Assembly (NCBI GenBank): GCA_948473115.1
Contig: CAOKWI010000007.1
Location: 30,142 to 94,141 of the forward strand
DNA: 64,000 nucleotides
Origin: an uncultured Lachnospiraceae bacterium
GTDB taxonomy: Bacteria; Bacillota; Clostridia; Lachnospirales; Lachnospiraceae
Reading direction: 5' to 3'
Below, piece by piece: positions 43,972 through 52,253 of the stretch. Under the pieces are notes generated by a model that saw only the letters and a program-made list of their open reading frames with translations, did no database searches and was not told the DNA's origin. Numbering within the stretch: the first letter of the stretch is position 1; every line of letters starts with the position of its first letter. A program made the translations under genes and the position numbers.

Positions 43972-44088
43972 ATGTGGGAGGCGGAAGCCCGGTATGTCAT
44001 GCCATATTTCGTAATGCTGTTACCTTACGCGGCCGCTGGTCTGGCACATATCGGACGCCATATGGAAAGCCAATCGACTGTTGCCTGA
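43972..44088 (+). pseudogene. C-terminal remnant of a polytopic membrane protein
   Basis: The frame encodes WEAEARYVMPYFVMLLPYAA, then AGL and a short polar tail. WEARSRY-LPYF-LL-P-AA-GL is the typical end of glycosyltransferase-39-like or YfhO-like membrane proteins. Nothing upstream continues the frame, so only the last 38 codons of a lost gene remain, next to a mobile repeat. Confidence 0.55.
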
Positions 44089-44145
44089 AATGCTTCAACA
44101 GTAATCTGGAATTCCAGTCCCAAGAGGATGACCAGGTATAAACAG

Positions 44146-44446
44146 AATCATTTGTAACAGTTCAGCCCTCCCATTCATAACGAGGTTGGCAAGCCCCCTC
44201 CTCAGCGTCTGCTTCGCATCCGACGCCGCTGCGCGGCTCATCTTTTATTTCCGCGTGCAATGAACCAAGTGCCGCGCTTGCGCGAGCATAAAGTCAGCAA
44301 GCTGACTTGGTGAATGTCGCGAGAGCCGCCTTTTGGCTTCATGTAAGGGCGTTCCGCTCATGCAGCAATTTGCACATCGCGCTTTGTGTGCAAGCACCCA
44401 TGCGCAATTTGCAAATTGTTGCATGGCTGAACTGTTACAATCATTT
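44146..44446 (+). mobile_element. 285-bp MITE-like element with perfect ends and 8-bp target duplication
   Basis: GTAACAGTTCAGCC (44154-44167) and GGCTGAACTGTTAC (44425-44438) are perfect 14-bp inverted ends. The flanks AATCATTT (44146-44153) and AATCATTT (44439-44446) are identical. The interior is GC-rich, contains several hairpins (GACGCCGCTGCGCGGC-type, GCGCAATTTGCAAATTG) and encodes no protein. Other partial copies are at 39378-39442 and 47850-48074, and a mini-copy at 31132-31163. Confidence 0.9.
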
Positions 44447-44546
44447 TTCAGAAAATTCCTCTTTCTATGGAAAAATGCCGGAAAAGGTGATATGATCTTA
44501 ATATTGAATGCAGAAATTTTAGAACAGATGATAAGGAGACTTGTTT

Positions 44547-45548
44547 ATGGAAGAACCATTAAAGGTAACAAGAAAACACTTTTCCAGACTGGGCGGCATG
44601 TTTGTGCTGGGAACGGTCATTGTCTTTGCGGTGCAGCTGATCCCTGTGGCATTGGCGCAGCTATTCAGGCCGGAGTGGATACAGGATCCCAATATGAACC
44701 TTACCATGTCCATGCTGCCCATGTATCTTGTGGGAATGCCTGCCCTGATCGCGCTGGTGCGGACAGTCCCGGCGGAGACGGTGGAAAAGAGGCAGATGAA
44801 GTGGTGGCAGTTTTTGCTGGCAATGATCATGTGTTTTGGCGTGATGTATGCGTCTAATTTTGTAGGAATGATTCTTTCCACCATTATCGGGCTGATCAAG
44901 GGCAGTGCGGTGCAGAATACCATTCTTAATGTTGCCACTTCCATCAGTATGCCTCTGGCGATCCTGTACATGGTGATCTGTGCCCCGTTTATGGAAGAGT
45001 ATGTGTTTCGTAAGCTGATCGTGGAACGGACGGTAAAGTATGGACAGGGTGTGGCTGTGCTGGTGTCCGGGCTGATGTTCGGTCTCTTTCACGGTAACCT
45101 GAACCAGTTTGTGTACGCCTTTACCCTGGGATGCTTCCTGGCGTTCCTCTATGTGAAAACAGGTAAGCTGAAGATCACCATTGCCATACACATGGCAGTC
45201 AATTTCATGGGAAGCGTGGTCAGCCTGACACTGTTGAGAATGCTTGATCTGGACAGGTATCTGGAGATCGTGGCGGACGGTATGGATATGGACGCCCTGA
45301 TGGCATACATGTCTGAAAATGCCTTGGGCTGGGTGCTCTATATGATGCTGGGATTCTTTGTCATTGCATCCATATTGACCACAGTGATCCTGCTTATTGT
45401 ATGCGCCGTGAAAAAGAAGATCACGTTTGAGAGAGGACAGGTGGCGATCCCCAGGGGGAAACGGTTCAGCACGGTAATATTAAATGTGGGGATGCTCTTG
45501 TATTGCATTTTCTGGATCGTGATGATCGTGGTGCAATTGTTTCAGTGA
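44547..45548 (+). CDS. CPBP family intramembrane metalloprotease
   Basis: The 333-residue protein has about eight membrane segments and the CPBP (Abi/CAAX protease-like) motifs: FMEEYVFRKLI (Glu-Glu near 150), GLFHGNLNQFVYAF (His near 181) and a later IAIHMAVNFMGS with His and Asn. Such proteins cleave within or near membranes and some give bacteriocin immunity. The partner here is unknown. ATG 44547 follows aaggaga. The gene ends in a stretch of 17-bp repeats. Confidence 0.9.
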   Translation: MEEPLKVTRKHFSRLGGMFVLGTVIVFAVQLIPVALAQLFRPEWIQDPNMNLTMSMLPMYLVGMPALIALVRTVPAETVEKRQMKWWQFLLAMIMCFGVMYASNFVGMILSTIIGLIKGSAVQNTILNVATSISMPLAILYMVICAPFMEEYVFRKLIVERTVKYGQGVAVLVSGLMFGLFHGNLNQFVYAFTLGCFLAFLYVKTGKLKITIAIHMAVNFMGSVVSLTLLRMLDLDRYLEIVADGMDMDALMAYMSENALGWVLYMMLGFFVIASILTTVILLIVCAVKKKITFERGQVAIPRGKRFSTVILNVGMLLYCIFWIVMIVVQLFQ

Positions 45549-45670
45549 TGCGATTGTTTCAATGATGCAATTATTTCAGTGACGCAATTGGCTTGGTGAA
45601 ACAAATGTTTTTGCGTCAGATGTTTCGACGATACATTGCTTCAGTGATGAGTTGTTTCGGCGATAAGGGA
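45537..45670 (+). repeat. Degenerate 17-bp minisatellite between the CPBP and thioesterase genes
   Basis: Units of the type TTGTTTCAGTGATGCGA recur at 45537, 45554 and 45571 and then in more degraded form (GTTTCGACGATAC, GCTTCAGTGATGA, TTGTTTCGGCGAT) up to about 45666. The first unit includes the last codons and stop of the CPBP gene. Confidence 0.75.
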
Positions 45671-45682
45671 AGGATTCAGTTT

Positions 45683-46402
45683 ATGTATACATTTGAAAGC
45701 AGGATCAGATATAGCGAAACTGACAGTGAGGGGAAGCTTACCATGGCTTCTCTTCTCAATTATTTTCAGGACTGCTCCACCTTCCACTCCGAGGATGTCG
45801 GTTTGGGAGTGGGATATTTTAGGGAAGTGCATCAGGTGTGGGTGCTGTCCTCCTGGCAGATCGTGGTGGAACGTTACCCGAATTTATATGAGCGGGTCAT
45901 TGTCGGCACACAGCCCTATGACATGAAGGGATTTCTGGGCTACAGAAATTTTGCCATGATGACGGAGGGCGGCGAGTATCTGGCGAAGGCCAATTCTATC
46001 TGGAGTCTTCTTGACCTGGATAAGGGAAAACCGGTGCCGGTCAGTGAGGAAATGGCGCAGAAATACGGGATCGGTGATAAACTGGATATGGAGTATGCCC
46101 CCCGGAAGATTGCGGTTCCGGAAGGAGGAGTGTCCGGCGAGGCCATTGTGGTGAAACAACATCATCTGGATACCAACCATCATGTGAATAACGGGCAGTT
46201 TATCGACATGACTATGGATTTCCTTCCGGAGGATTTTGTGATCGGACAGTTGCGCGCTGAGTATAAGAAGCAGGCGTTTCTGGAGGATGTACTGCTGCCC
46301 TATGTGGTGACCGGCGGGGACAGGGTGGTGGTGTCCCTGACCGATGAAAAGGGAGCGCCCTATGTGGTTGCGGAGATGTTGAGAAAGGATAGCCCAATGT
46401 GA
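45683..46402 (+). CDS. Acyl-ACP thioesterase
   Basis: The 239-residue protein has two hot-dog folds of the FatA/bacterial acyl-ACP thioesterase family (FESRIRYSETDSEGKLTMAS, LLNYFQDCSTFHSEDVG, HHLDTNHHVNNGQFIDM with the catalytic Asn/His region). It releases free fatty acids from acyl carrier protein. ATG 45683 follows aagggaagga. An upstream extension would read through the 17-bp repeats. The last 28 bases before its stop are duplicated after it (46399-46426), where the copy supplies the SD of the next gene. Confidence 0.9.
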   Translation: MYTFESRIRYSETDSEGKLTMASLLNYFQDCSTFHSEDVGLGVGYFREVHQVWVLSSWQIVVERYPNLYERVIVGTQPYDMKGFLGYRNFAMMTEGGEYLAKANSIWSLLDLDKGKPVPVSEEMAQKYGIGDKLDMEYAPRKIAVPEGGVSGEAIVVKQHHLDTNHHVNNGQFIDMTMDFLPEDFVIGQLRAEYKKQAFLEDVLLPYVVTGGDRVVVSLTDEKGAPYVVAEMLRKDSPM

Positions 46403-46426
46403 TTGCGGAGATGCTGAGAAAGGATA
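46364..46426 (+). repeat. Tandem duplication of the thioesterase 3' end
   Basis: GTGGTTGCGGAGATGTTGAG... at 46364-46391 recurs as GTGATTGCGGAGATGCTGAG... at 46399-46426 with two changes. The second copy contains the thioesterase stop (46400-46402) and ends in agaaaggata, which serves as SD for the following gene at 46431. Confidence 0.85.
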
Positions 46427-46430
46427 TCAA

Positions 46431-47267
46431 ATGATTCGTTTAGGAGAAAGGCAGTTATTATATATTGTAAAGCAGGTGGACTTCGGGGTATATCTGGCAC
46501 CAGAGCAGGACAGCCAGGAGGAAAGGGTGCTGCTGCCCGCGAAACAGGTGCCCCAGGGCAGCGGGATCGGAGATCCCGTGGAAGTGTTTGTCTACCGCGA
46601 TTCCAGGGACAGGATGATTGCTACGGTCAGGGAACCTAAGCTGAGCATGGGGCAGGTAGCGGAACTGACAGTCGTGCAGGTGGGGAAGATCGGCGCTTTC
46701 CTGGACTGGGGGCTGGAGAAGGATCTGCTTCTGCCTTTCCGGCAGCAGAGGGGCAGGGTGCGGGAGGGGGACAAAGTCCTGGTATCCCTCTATATAGACA
46801 AGAGCAGCAGACTCTGTGCCACCATGAATGTCTATGACAATCTGCGCACGGACAGTCCTTATAAGGCGGAAGACAAGGTCACGGGCAGGGTATATGAGAT
46901 CAGTGATAATTTTGGCGCTTTTGTGGCGGTGGACAATCTTTATTCCGCACTGATACCGAAAAAGGAGTTGTACGGCAGGATAGGACTGGGAGATGAGGTG
47001 ATGGCAAGGGTGACCCAGGTGAGGGAAGACGGCAAACTGACCTTAAGCATCCGTGACAAGGCGTATCTTCAGATGGATGTGGATGCCCGGGAACTCATGG
47101 AGATCATTGACAGCTATGACGGAGTACTGCCTTTTACCGATAAAGCGGCGCCCGAGGTAATCACCCATGAGACCGGCATGAGCAAGAATGAGTTTAAGCG
47201 TGCGGTAGGCCGTCTCCTGAAAGAGGGCAGGATTGAAATTAAGGAAAAGGTCATTCGAAGGCTTTAG
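46431..47267 (+). CDS. CvfB/YitL-like S1 RNA-binding protein
   Basis: The 278-residue protein has tandem S1-type OB folds (LSMGQVAELTVVQVGKIGAF; DKVTGRVYEISDNFGAFVAV; GDEVMARVTQVREDGKLTLS) and a C-terminal winged helix (MSKNEFKRAVGRLLKEGRIE). It matches the CvfB/YitL family, which binds RNA and affects virulence-gene expression in Staphylococcus. The SD agaaagga before ATG 46431 comes from the duplicated end of the thioesterase gene. Confidence 0.92.
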   Translation: MIRLGERQLLYIVKQVDFGVYLAPEQDSQEERVLLPAKQVPQGSGIGDPVEVFVYRDSRDRMIATVREPKLSMGQVAELTVVQVGKIGAFLDWGLEKDLLLPFRQQRGRVREGDKVLVSLYIDKSSRLCATMNVYDNLRTDSPYKAEDKVTGRVYEISDNFGAFVAVDNLYSALIPKKELYGRIGLGDEVMARVTQVREDGKLTLSIRDKAYLQMDVDARELMEIIDSYDGVLPFTDKAAPEVITHETGMSKNEFKRAVGRLLKEGRIEIKEKVIRRL

Positions 47268-47280
47268 GGGAAACTGAAAA

Positions 47281-47358
47281 ACAGCGGTTTTGCGCACGGC
47301 TGTCTCTGATTTTTTGTGCAAAAGGCGCGTGAAAACACCTCGCGGCAGCGAGGGTGTG
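47281..47358 (+). terminator. Probable terminator region after the S1 gene
   Basis: ACAGC ... GCTGT (47281-47303) followed by GATTTTTTG is a short terminator. A second stem ACACCTCGC/GCGAGGGTGT (about 47335-47358) follows without a T run. Confidence 0.5.
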
Positions 47359-47465
47359 AAAAGTAACCGGAGATTCTTAAGAAATCTGAAAATATGCAGG
47401 AAGGACTGGAAAAAAGGAGCCATATGTGTTATGATGGATCCATCCGATGAAAGGGGGTATTTACT

Positions 47466-47657
47466 ATGGATATAGCTGGTTTGTCAATGGACTTGAGTAC
47501 CATTTCCACAACGTCAAAGGTAGGTACGGCGGTGCTCAGTAAGGCAATGGATACCAATGAGGCATTGGGTCAGGGTCTGGTGGAGATGATAGATGCGGCT
47601 GCCATGGAGAGAAGCGTGAATCCGGCAGTTGGTGCAAACTTTGATATGCGGATCTGA
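47466..47657 (+). CDS. YjfB family putative motility protein
   Basis: The 63-residue protein (MDIAGLSMDLSTISTTSKVG ... MERSVNPAVGANFDMRI) matches YjfB, a small protein family of unknown function annotated as putative motility protein and common near flagellar or regulatory genes in Firmicutes. A strong SD (aaaggggg) precedes ATG 47466. It stands alone between terminators. No flagellar genes are present in the window. Confidence 0.88.
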   Translation: MDIAGLSMDLSTISTTSKVGTAVLSKAMDTNEALGQGLVEMIDAAAMERSVNPAVGANFDMRI

Positions 47658-47686
47658 TTTCGGATGAGGAACTGTCGTTCCTAAGA

Positions 47687-47770
47687 AACTGTTAAGAACT
47701 AACTTTACACTTTGACGCAGCATTTGCAAACTCAGACAAGTCAAATGTGAAGATTAATTCTTTAACAGTT
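47687..47770. repeat. 84-bp imperfect inverted repeat
   Basis: The first 30 bases (AACTGTTAAGAACTAACTTT, ACACTTTGAC) match the reverse complement of the last 31 with a few differences, around a loop of about 23 bases. It has no coding capacity, and I see no flanking duplication. Confidence 0.75.
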
Positions 47771-47784
47771 CTGAAGGACATATG

Positions 47785-47818
47785 ACTGCCTGAGGGTTAA
47801 CCTTCGGGCAGTTTTTTT
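47785..47818 (+). terminator. Intrinsic terminator
   Basis: ACTGCCTGAGG-GTTAA-CCTTCGGGCAGT followed by seven T. It probably ends the yjfB transcript. Confidence 0.8.
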
Positions 47819-47849
47819 ACCTTATAGGAAACTGCGTCATCAGACCCAT

Positions 47850-48074
47850 GCATTCACAAGTTCGCTGTGCGAACTTGCAAGCGTCACAAAGGGACGCCCT
47901 CAAATGGAGCTAAAAGGCGGCTCCCGCGGCAATCGCCATATGTCTGTGCAAGCACACATGGCTCATTGCACGCGGAAATAGAAGGTGAGCCGCGAAAGCG
48001 GCGTCGGTTGCGGAGCAGACGCTGGGGAGGGGTCTTTGCCCACCTCGTTATGAATGTGAGGGCGGAACTGTTAT
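47850..48074 (-). repeat. Partial copy of the GTAACAGTTCAG element
   Basis: Read on the minus strand it follows the 44154 copy through CATTCATAACGAGG, CAGCGTCTGC, CGACGCCGCT, TATTTCCGCGTGCAATGA and GAGCCGCCTTTT, then diverges into the 78-bp repeat. The outer end is mutated (ATAACAGTTCCGCC) and the far inverted end is missing. Confidence 0.8.
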
Positions 48075-48183
48075 GTTTTTTTGTGAATTTTCATAAAAAC
48101 CTATTGCTTTTTTATGTCGTTTTTTGTACTCTTTATATGAAAGCCTTTTTTAGGAATACAAAAGTTGTGAAAGTGGGGGCGCC

Positions 48184-49266
48184 ATGATTTCAAATCAGAT
48201 ATTGCAGAATACCATAGAAGGACTCAAAGGAATAGCCAGGGTGGAGTTTTGTGTCATGGACACAGACGGTAAGAGTGTCGCGTCCACTGCGGATATGAAG
48301 AACTGTTCCAAGGCTGCTGTGGAGTTTGCGGCTTCTCCTGCGGATTCCCAGGAGATCCAGGGGTATCAGTATTTTAAGATATTTGATGAGCAGCAGTTGG
48401 AATATATACTGGTAGCCGGGGGAATCGGTGAAGATGTCTATATGATAGGAAAGATGGCAGCCTTCCAGCTGCAGAATCTTTTGGTTGCGTACAAGGAGCG
48501 CTTCGACAAGGATAATTTTGTCAAGAACCTATTGTTGGACAATCTGCTGTTGGTAGATATTTACAGCCGTTCCAAAAAGCTGCATATACAGACAGATGTC
48601 CCCAGGGCGGTGCTGGTCATAGAGTCCGGAAACGGTAAGGACAATAATGTCCTGGAACTGGCGAGGGCGCACCTTGGCAGCAGCAAAGACTTTGTCACGG
48701 CTGTGGATGAGGACGACGTGATCGTAGTCAAGGAGCTTTTGGATAATGACGCTGCCCGGGAGATTGACAAGGCGGCAAAGTCACTGGGACAGTTCCTGGA
48801 GAAGGAGGGCATCCGGGATCTCCGAATTGCATATGGCACGGTGATCCAGGAGATCAAGGAGGTCAGCCGCTCCTATAAAGAGGCTAAGATGGCACTGGAT
48901 GTGGGTAAGATCTTTTTTGATGAACGGAAGATCATTGCATACAGCGAGCTGGGGATCGGGCGCCTCATCTATCAGCTGCCCATACCACTGTGCAAGATGT
49001 TTATCAGGGAAATTTTTGGAGGAAAGAGCCCTGATGAATTTGATGAGGAGACGTTGACGACCATACATAAATTTTTTGAGAACAGCCTGAATGTTTCGGA
49101 GACCTCCAGGCAGTTGTTCATTCACAGGAACACGCTGGTATACCGGCTGGATAAGCTCCAGAAAAGCACCGGGCTGGATTTGCGTGTATTTGAGGATGCA
49201 ATTACCTTCAAGATCGCCCTGATGGTGGTTAAGTACATGAAGTATATGGAAAATGCGGATTTTTAA
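48184..49266 (+). CDS. PucR/CdaR-type transcriptional regulator
   Basis: The 360-residue protein has an N-terminal sensory region, a GGDEF-like middle domain and the C-terminal PucR helix-turn-helix (NVSETSRQLFIHRNTLVYRL, then DKLQKSTGLDLR, about residues 302-335). CdaR relatives control sugar-diacid or purine use, and the inducer here is unknown. It lies 27 bases upstream of ftsE in the same direction. No typical target operon is near, so its regulon cannot be inferred beyond possible co-transcription with ftsEX. Confidence 0.88.
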   Translation: MISNQILQNTIEGLKGIARVEFCVMDTDGKSVASTADMKNCSKAAVEFAASPADSQEIQGYQYFKIFDEQQLEYILVAGGIGEDVYMIGKMAAFQLQNLLVAYKERFDKDNFVKNLLLDNLLLVDIYSRSKKLHIQTDVPRAVLVIESGNGKDNNVLELARAHLGSSKDFVTAVDEDDVIVVKELLDNDAAREIDKAAKSLGQFLEKEGIRDLRIAYGTVIQEIKEVSRSYKEAKMALDVGKIFFDERKIIAYSELGIGRLIYQLPIPLCKMFIREIFGGKSPDEFDEETLTTIHKFFENSLNVSETSRQLFIHRNTLVYRLDKLQKSTGLDLRVFEDAITFKIALMVVKYMKYMENADF

Positions 49267-49293
49267 GCGAATTGGAAAACGGAAAGGAAATAC

Positions 49294-50037
49294 ATGGCTA
49301 ATAAAGTAATGCAGAAAAGACGGCGGGAGCAGATGATCGAGGAGAACGGCGTGATCTATCTGAACAATGTGAGTAAATCCTACTCTACAGGGTCCCCCGC
49401 CTTAAACGGGATATCATTAAATATCGGAAGAGGAGAATTTGTATTTATTGTGGGGGACAGCGGCTCCGGAAAATCCACGCTGATCAAATTGCTGCTGCGG
49501 GAGCTGACGGCTACCAGCGGTAATGTGTATGTGCTGGGGCATGACCTGGGCAGGCTTCGCCATAGGCAGATCCCGAAGTTCCGCAGGAATCTGGGGGTGG
49601 TGTTCCAGGATTTCCGTCTGTTAAACGACAGGAACGTGTATGAAAATGTAGCGTTCGCGCAGCGTATCGTGGAGACACCCGGCAGTGAGATCAGGAGGAA
49701 TGTACCTGCGATCCTCGCCACTGTGGGGCTTGCGGGAAAATATAAGGCGAAGACCACCAAGTTATCCGGCGGCGAGCAGCAGCGTGTGGCACTGGCCAGG
49801 GCGCTGATCAATAATCCTTCCATCCTGCTGGCGGACGAGCCCACAGGTAACCTGGATCCCAAGAATTCATGGGAGATCATGAAGCTGTTGGAGGAGATCA
49901 ATGAAAGCGGCACTACGATCGTGGTGGTTACCCACAACAGGGAAATTGTCAATGCCATGCGGAAACGAGTGATTACCATGAAGAAGGGCGTCATTGTCAG
50001 CGATGAGGAAGGAGGGGCATATATCGATGAAGATTAG
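49294..50037 (+). CDS. ftsE: Cell division ATP-binding protein FtsE
   Basis: FtsE is the ATPase of the FtsEX complex that activates peptidoglycan hydrolases during division. The 247-residue protein shows Walker A GDSGSGKST (about residue 55), the Q-loop VVFQDFRLL, the signature LSGGEQQRVALARA and Walker B ILLADEPTGNLDP. It carries about 12 extra N-terminal residues relative to most FtsE, and an internal start is possible. It overlaps ftsX by 11 bases. Confidence 0.96.
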   Translation: MANKVMQKRRREQMIEENGVIYLNNVSKSYSTGSPALNGISLNIGRGEFVFIVGDSGSGKSTLIKLLLRELTATSGNVYVLGHDLGRLRHRQIPKFRRNLGVVFQDFRLLNDRNVYENVAFAQRIVETPGSEIRRNVPAILATVGLAGKYKAKTTKLSGGEQQRVALARALINNPSILLADEPTGNLDPKNSWEIMKLLEEINESGTTIVVVTHNREIVNAMRKRVITMKKGVIVSDEEGGAYIDED

Positions 50038-50974
50038 CACCTTATTCTACACGATCAGACAGGGGGTTGCCAATATCTTCCGCAATAAATGGTATTCTTT
50101 CGCTTCCATAGCGACCATTTCTGCCTGCCTGTTCCTGTTCGGCATTTTTTATGCCATTGTGGCGAACTTTGAGAGCATTGTCAAGACCGCGGAGGAGGGC
50201 GTGTCCGTGACGGTATTCTTCCACTATGAGGGAGATTCCTTTGAATACGGAACCAACTGCAGCCCTGACCATGTGGTTCCTTCCGATCAGCGGATCGAAG
50301 AGATCGGGCAGATGATCCTGAACCGGGCGGAGGTGTCGGATGTGGTATTTATCTCCGATGACGAGGCGTGGAAGGACTTTGCTGCTGAGAGGTATGGCGA
50401 GGTCTACGCCGTCGGGTTCCCGGAAAATCCCCTGGCGGGAGAGAACAGTTATGAGGTCTTTCTCAGCGACGTGTCCATGCAGAGCGCATTGGTGACATGG
50501 CTGGAATCCATACCGGAAGTGCGCAGGGTCAACTACTCGGAGCTTACTGCGAATACATTGAGCGGCGTGAATCTGTTGATTGCTTATGTCTCCATGGGGA
50601 TCATCATCATATTGCTGGCAGTCAGCATCTTCCTGATCAGCAATACAGTTGCCATAGGTATTTCCGTCCGTTCCGCGGAGATCAATATCATGAAATACAT
50701 TGGCGCCACGGATTTCTTTGTGAGAGCGCCTTTCGTATTGGAGGGTATGCTGATTGGACTGATGGGCGCGGCCATTCCGCTGGGGATCATTTACAGCATT
50801 TATAATTATGCGCTGACCTATGTGATAGAGAGGTTTTCGATACTCAGCAGTTTCCTGAACTTCCTGCCCGTGGACGAATTATTCAGGATCCTGGTACCGG
50901 TTTCGCTTGGGGTAGGTATAGGGATCGGATTTCTGGGGAGCCTTTCAACTGTGCGCAAGCACCTTCGTGTATAA
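50027..50974 (+). CDS. ftsX: Cell division protein FtsX
   Basis: FtsX is the membrane part of FtsEX. The 315-residue protein has the N-terminal membrane segment (SFASIATISACLFLFGIFYA), a large extracellular loop (about 50-175) that contacts the hydrolase activator, and three C-terminal membrane segments. ATG 50027 follows GGAGGGG, inside the end of ftsE, so translation is coupled. A longer frame from 49994 is less likely. It is followed 11 bases later by the PcsB-like gene. Confidence 0.95.
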   Translation: MKISTLFYTIRQGVANIFRNKWYSFASIATISACLFLFGIFYAIVANFESIVKTAEEGVSVTVFFHYEGDSFEYGTNCSPDHVVPSDQRIEEIGQMILNRAEVSDVVFISDDEAWKDFAAERYGEVYAVGFPENPLAGENSYEVFLSDVSMQSALVTWLESIPEVRRVNYSELTANTLSGVNLLIAYVSMGIIIILLAVSIFLISNTVAIGISVRSAEINIMKYIGATDFFVRAPFVLEGMLIGLMGAAIPLGIIYSIYNYALTYVIERFSILSSFLNFLPVDELFRILVPVSLGVGIGIGFLGSLSTVRKHLRV

Positions 50975-50985
50975 TGTAGAAAACT

Positions 50986-52215
50986 ATGAGAAAACGACTT
51001 TTTTGTATCTGTCTTGCCCTGTGCACGGGACTTGTCCTTAATCCGCACATGGCGGCATCCGCTGCGGGAACCAGTATGTCTTCCATCACTTCGGACAGTA
51101 TCCGGGAGAAGGAAGAGCAGATCCAGCAGGCGGAAAAGGAGAAGGAAGCGCTTGAAAGCGGTATTACCAATCTGCAGGCGATCAAGAAGGATCTGGAGGC
51201 CCAGAAAGCGAACCTGAAACAATACGTGGCGCAGCTGGACAAGAGCCTGATGGAGATGGAACAGAATATTGTGGAACTGAATCAGCAGATCCAGACCAAG
51301 GAAGAAGAGATCAGTCAGAATGAAAAGGAACTGGAGGCGGCTCTGGAGCGGGAACAAAATCAGAAAGAATCCATGATCACCCGCATAAAATTTGTGTATG
51401 AGACGGGAACGCCGCAGCTGACGGAACTGTTGCTGAAGGCTACCGGCTTCGGTGACTTCCTGAATACGGCTGACTATGTGGAAAGGGTGATGGCTTATGA
51501 CCAGCGGATGCTGCAGGATTACGTGACCATACGGGAGTACGTGGAACTTTGCAGGGATGAATTGGAGCTTGAAAAGCAGATTCTGGACCAGGCGAAATAT
51601 AATGTGCAGCTGGAACAGCAGAGCCTGGAGGAATTGATCGACCAGAAATCGAGGGATATCGTCAGTTACGAGACGGATATCAACAATAAAGAAAAAGCAA
51701 TTAAGGAATATGAAGCGGAACTGAAAGCACAGGATGCGGAAATCGCGGCGCTGGAGGCGGCCATTGCCGAGGAGAAGAAACAGATCATTGCCAACAGCGG
51801 CACGGTGCTGACCTACGACGGCGGTGTATTTAAGTTTCCTCTGGCATCCTATACCAGGATATCGGATGAGTATGGCCTGCGGATTCATCCAACCCTGGGA
51901 GTGGAGCAATTTCATAATGGCGTGGACTTTGCGGCGCCAAAAGGAACCGCCATCTATGCAGCCTATGACGGGAAGGTGGCAGCAGCGGCATACAGCGGAA
52001 CCATGGGGAACTATGTGATGATCGACCACGGGGACGGCCTGTATACCATCTACATGCATGCATCGGCGCTTTATGTGGAGAAGGATGACATTGTGGTAAG
52101 GGGCGAGACTATCGCGGCGGTGGGAAGTACCGGAAGATCCACAGGCAACCATCTGCATTTCAGTGTGAGGCTGAACGGAGCATACACATCTCCATGGAAT
52201 TATCTGAGCCAATAG
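50986..52215 (+). CDS. PcsB/EnvC-like peptidoglycan hydrolase with M23 domain
   Basis: The 409-residue exported protein has a signal peptide (RLFCICLALCTGLVLNPHMA, cleavage near ASA-AG), a long coiled coil (about 35-270) of the type that docks to FtsX, and a C-terminal M23/LytM endopeptidase domain. Zinc residues are visible in FHNGVDFAAPKG (His, Asp near 310-314) and NHLHFSVR (His near 389-391), so it is probably catalytic. Gene order ftsE-ftsX-pcsB supports ATP-driven activation at the septum. Confidence 0.93.
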   Translation: MRKRLFCICLALCTGLVLNPHMAASAAGTSMSSITSDSIREKEEQIQQAEKEKEALESGITNLQAIKKDLEAQKANLKQYVAQLDKSLMEMEQNIVELNQQIQTKEEEISQNEKELEAALEREQNQKESMITRIKFVYETGTPQLTELLLKATGFGDFLNTADYVERVMAYDQRMLQDYVTIREYVELCRDELELEKQILDQAKYNVQLEQQSLEELIDQKSRDIVSYETDINNKEKAIKEYEAELKAQDAEIAALEAAIAEEKKQIIANSGTVLTYDGGVFKFPLASYTRISDEYGLRIHPTLGVEQFHNGVDFAAPKGTAIYAAYDGKVAAAAYSGTMGNYVMIDHGDGLYTIYMHASALYVEKDDIVVRGETIAAVGSTGRSTGNHLHFSVRLNGAYTSPWNYLSQ

Positions 52216-52253
52216 GGTGATTCCATCCAGGGAGGAATGTGAAAGGAGATATC

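Larger units (their letters stand above)
47658..48183. other. 526-bp intergenic region made of repeats
   Basis: No gene is visible. It holds an 84-bp imperfect inverted repeat (47687-47770, AACTGTTAAGAACT facing AGAATTAA...CTTTAACAGTT), an intrinsic terminator (47785-47818, ACTGCCTGAGG/CCTTCGGGCAGT plus seven T), copy 2 of the 78-bp repeat (47819-47896) and a long partial copy of the GTAACAGTTCAG element in minus orientation (about 47850-48074, outer end ATAACAGTTCCGCCCTC). Confidence 0.75.

Noticed and set aside
50818..52212. 464-codon frame antisense to the PcsB-like gene
   Set aside because: Produced by the repetitive codon use of the coiled coil on the other strand.
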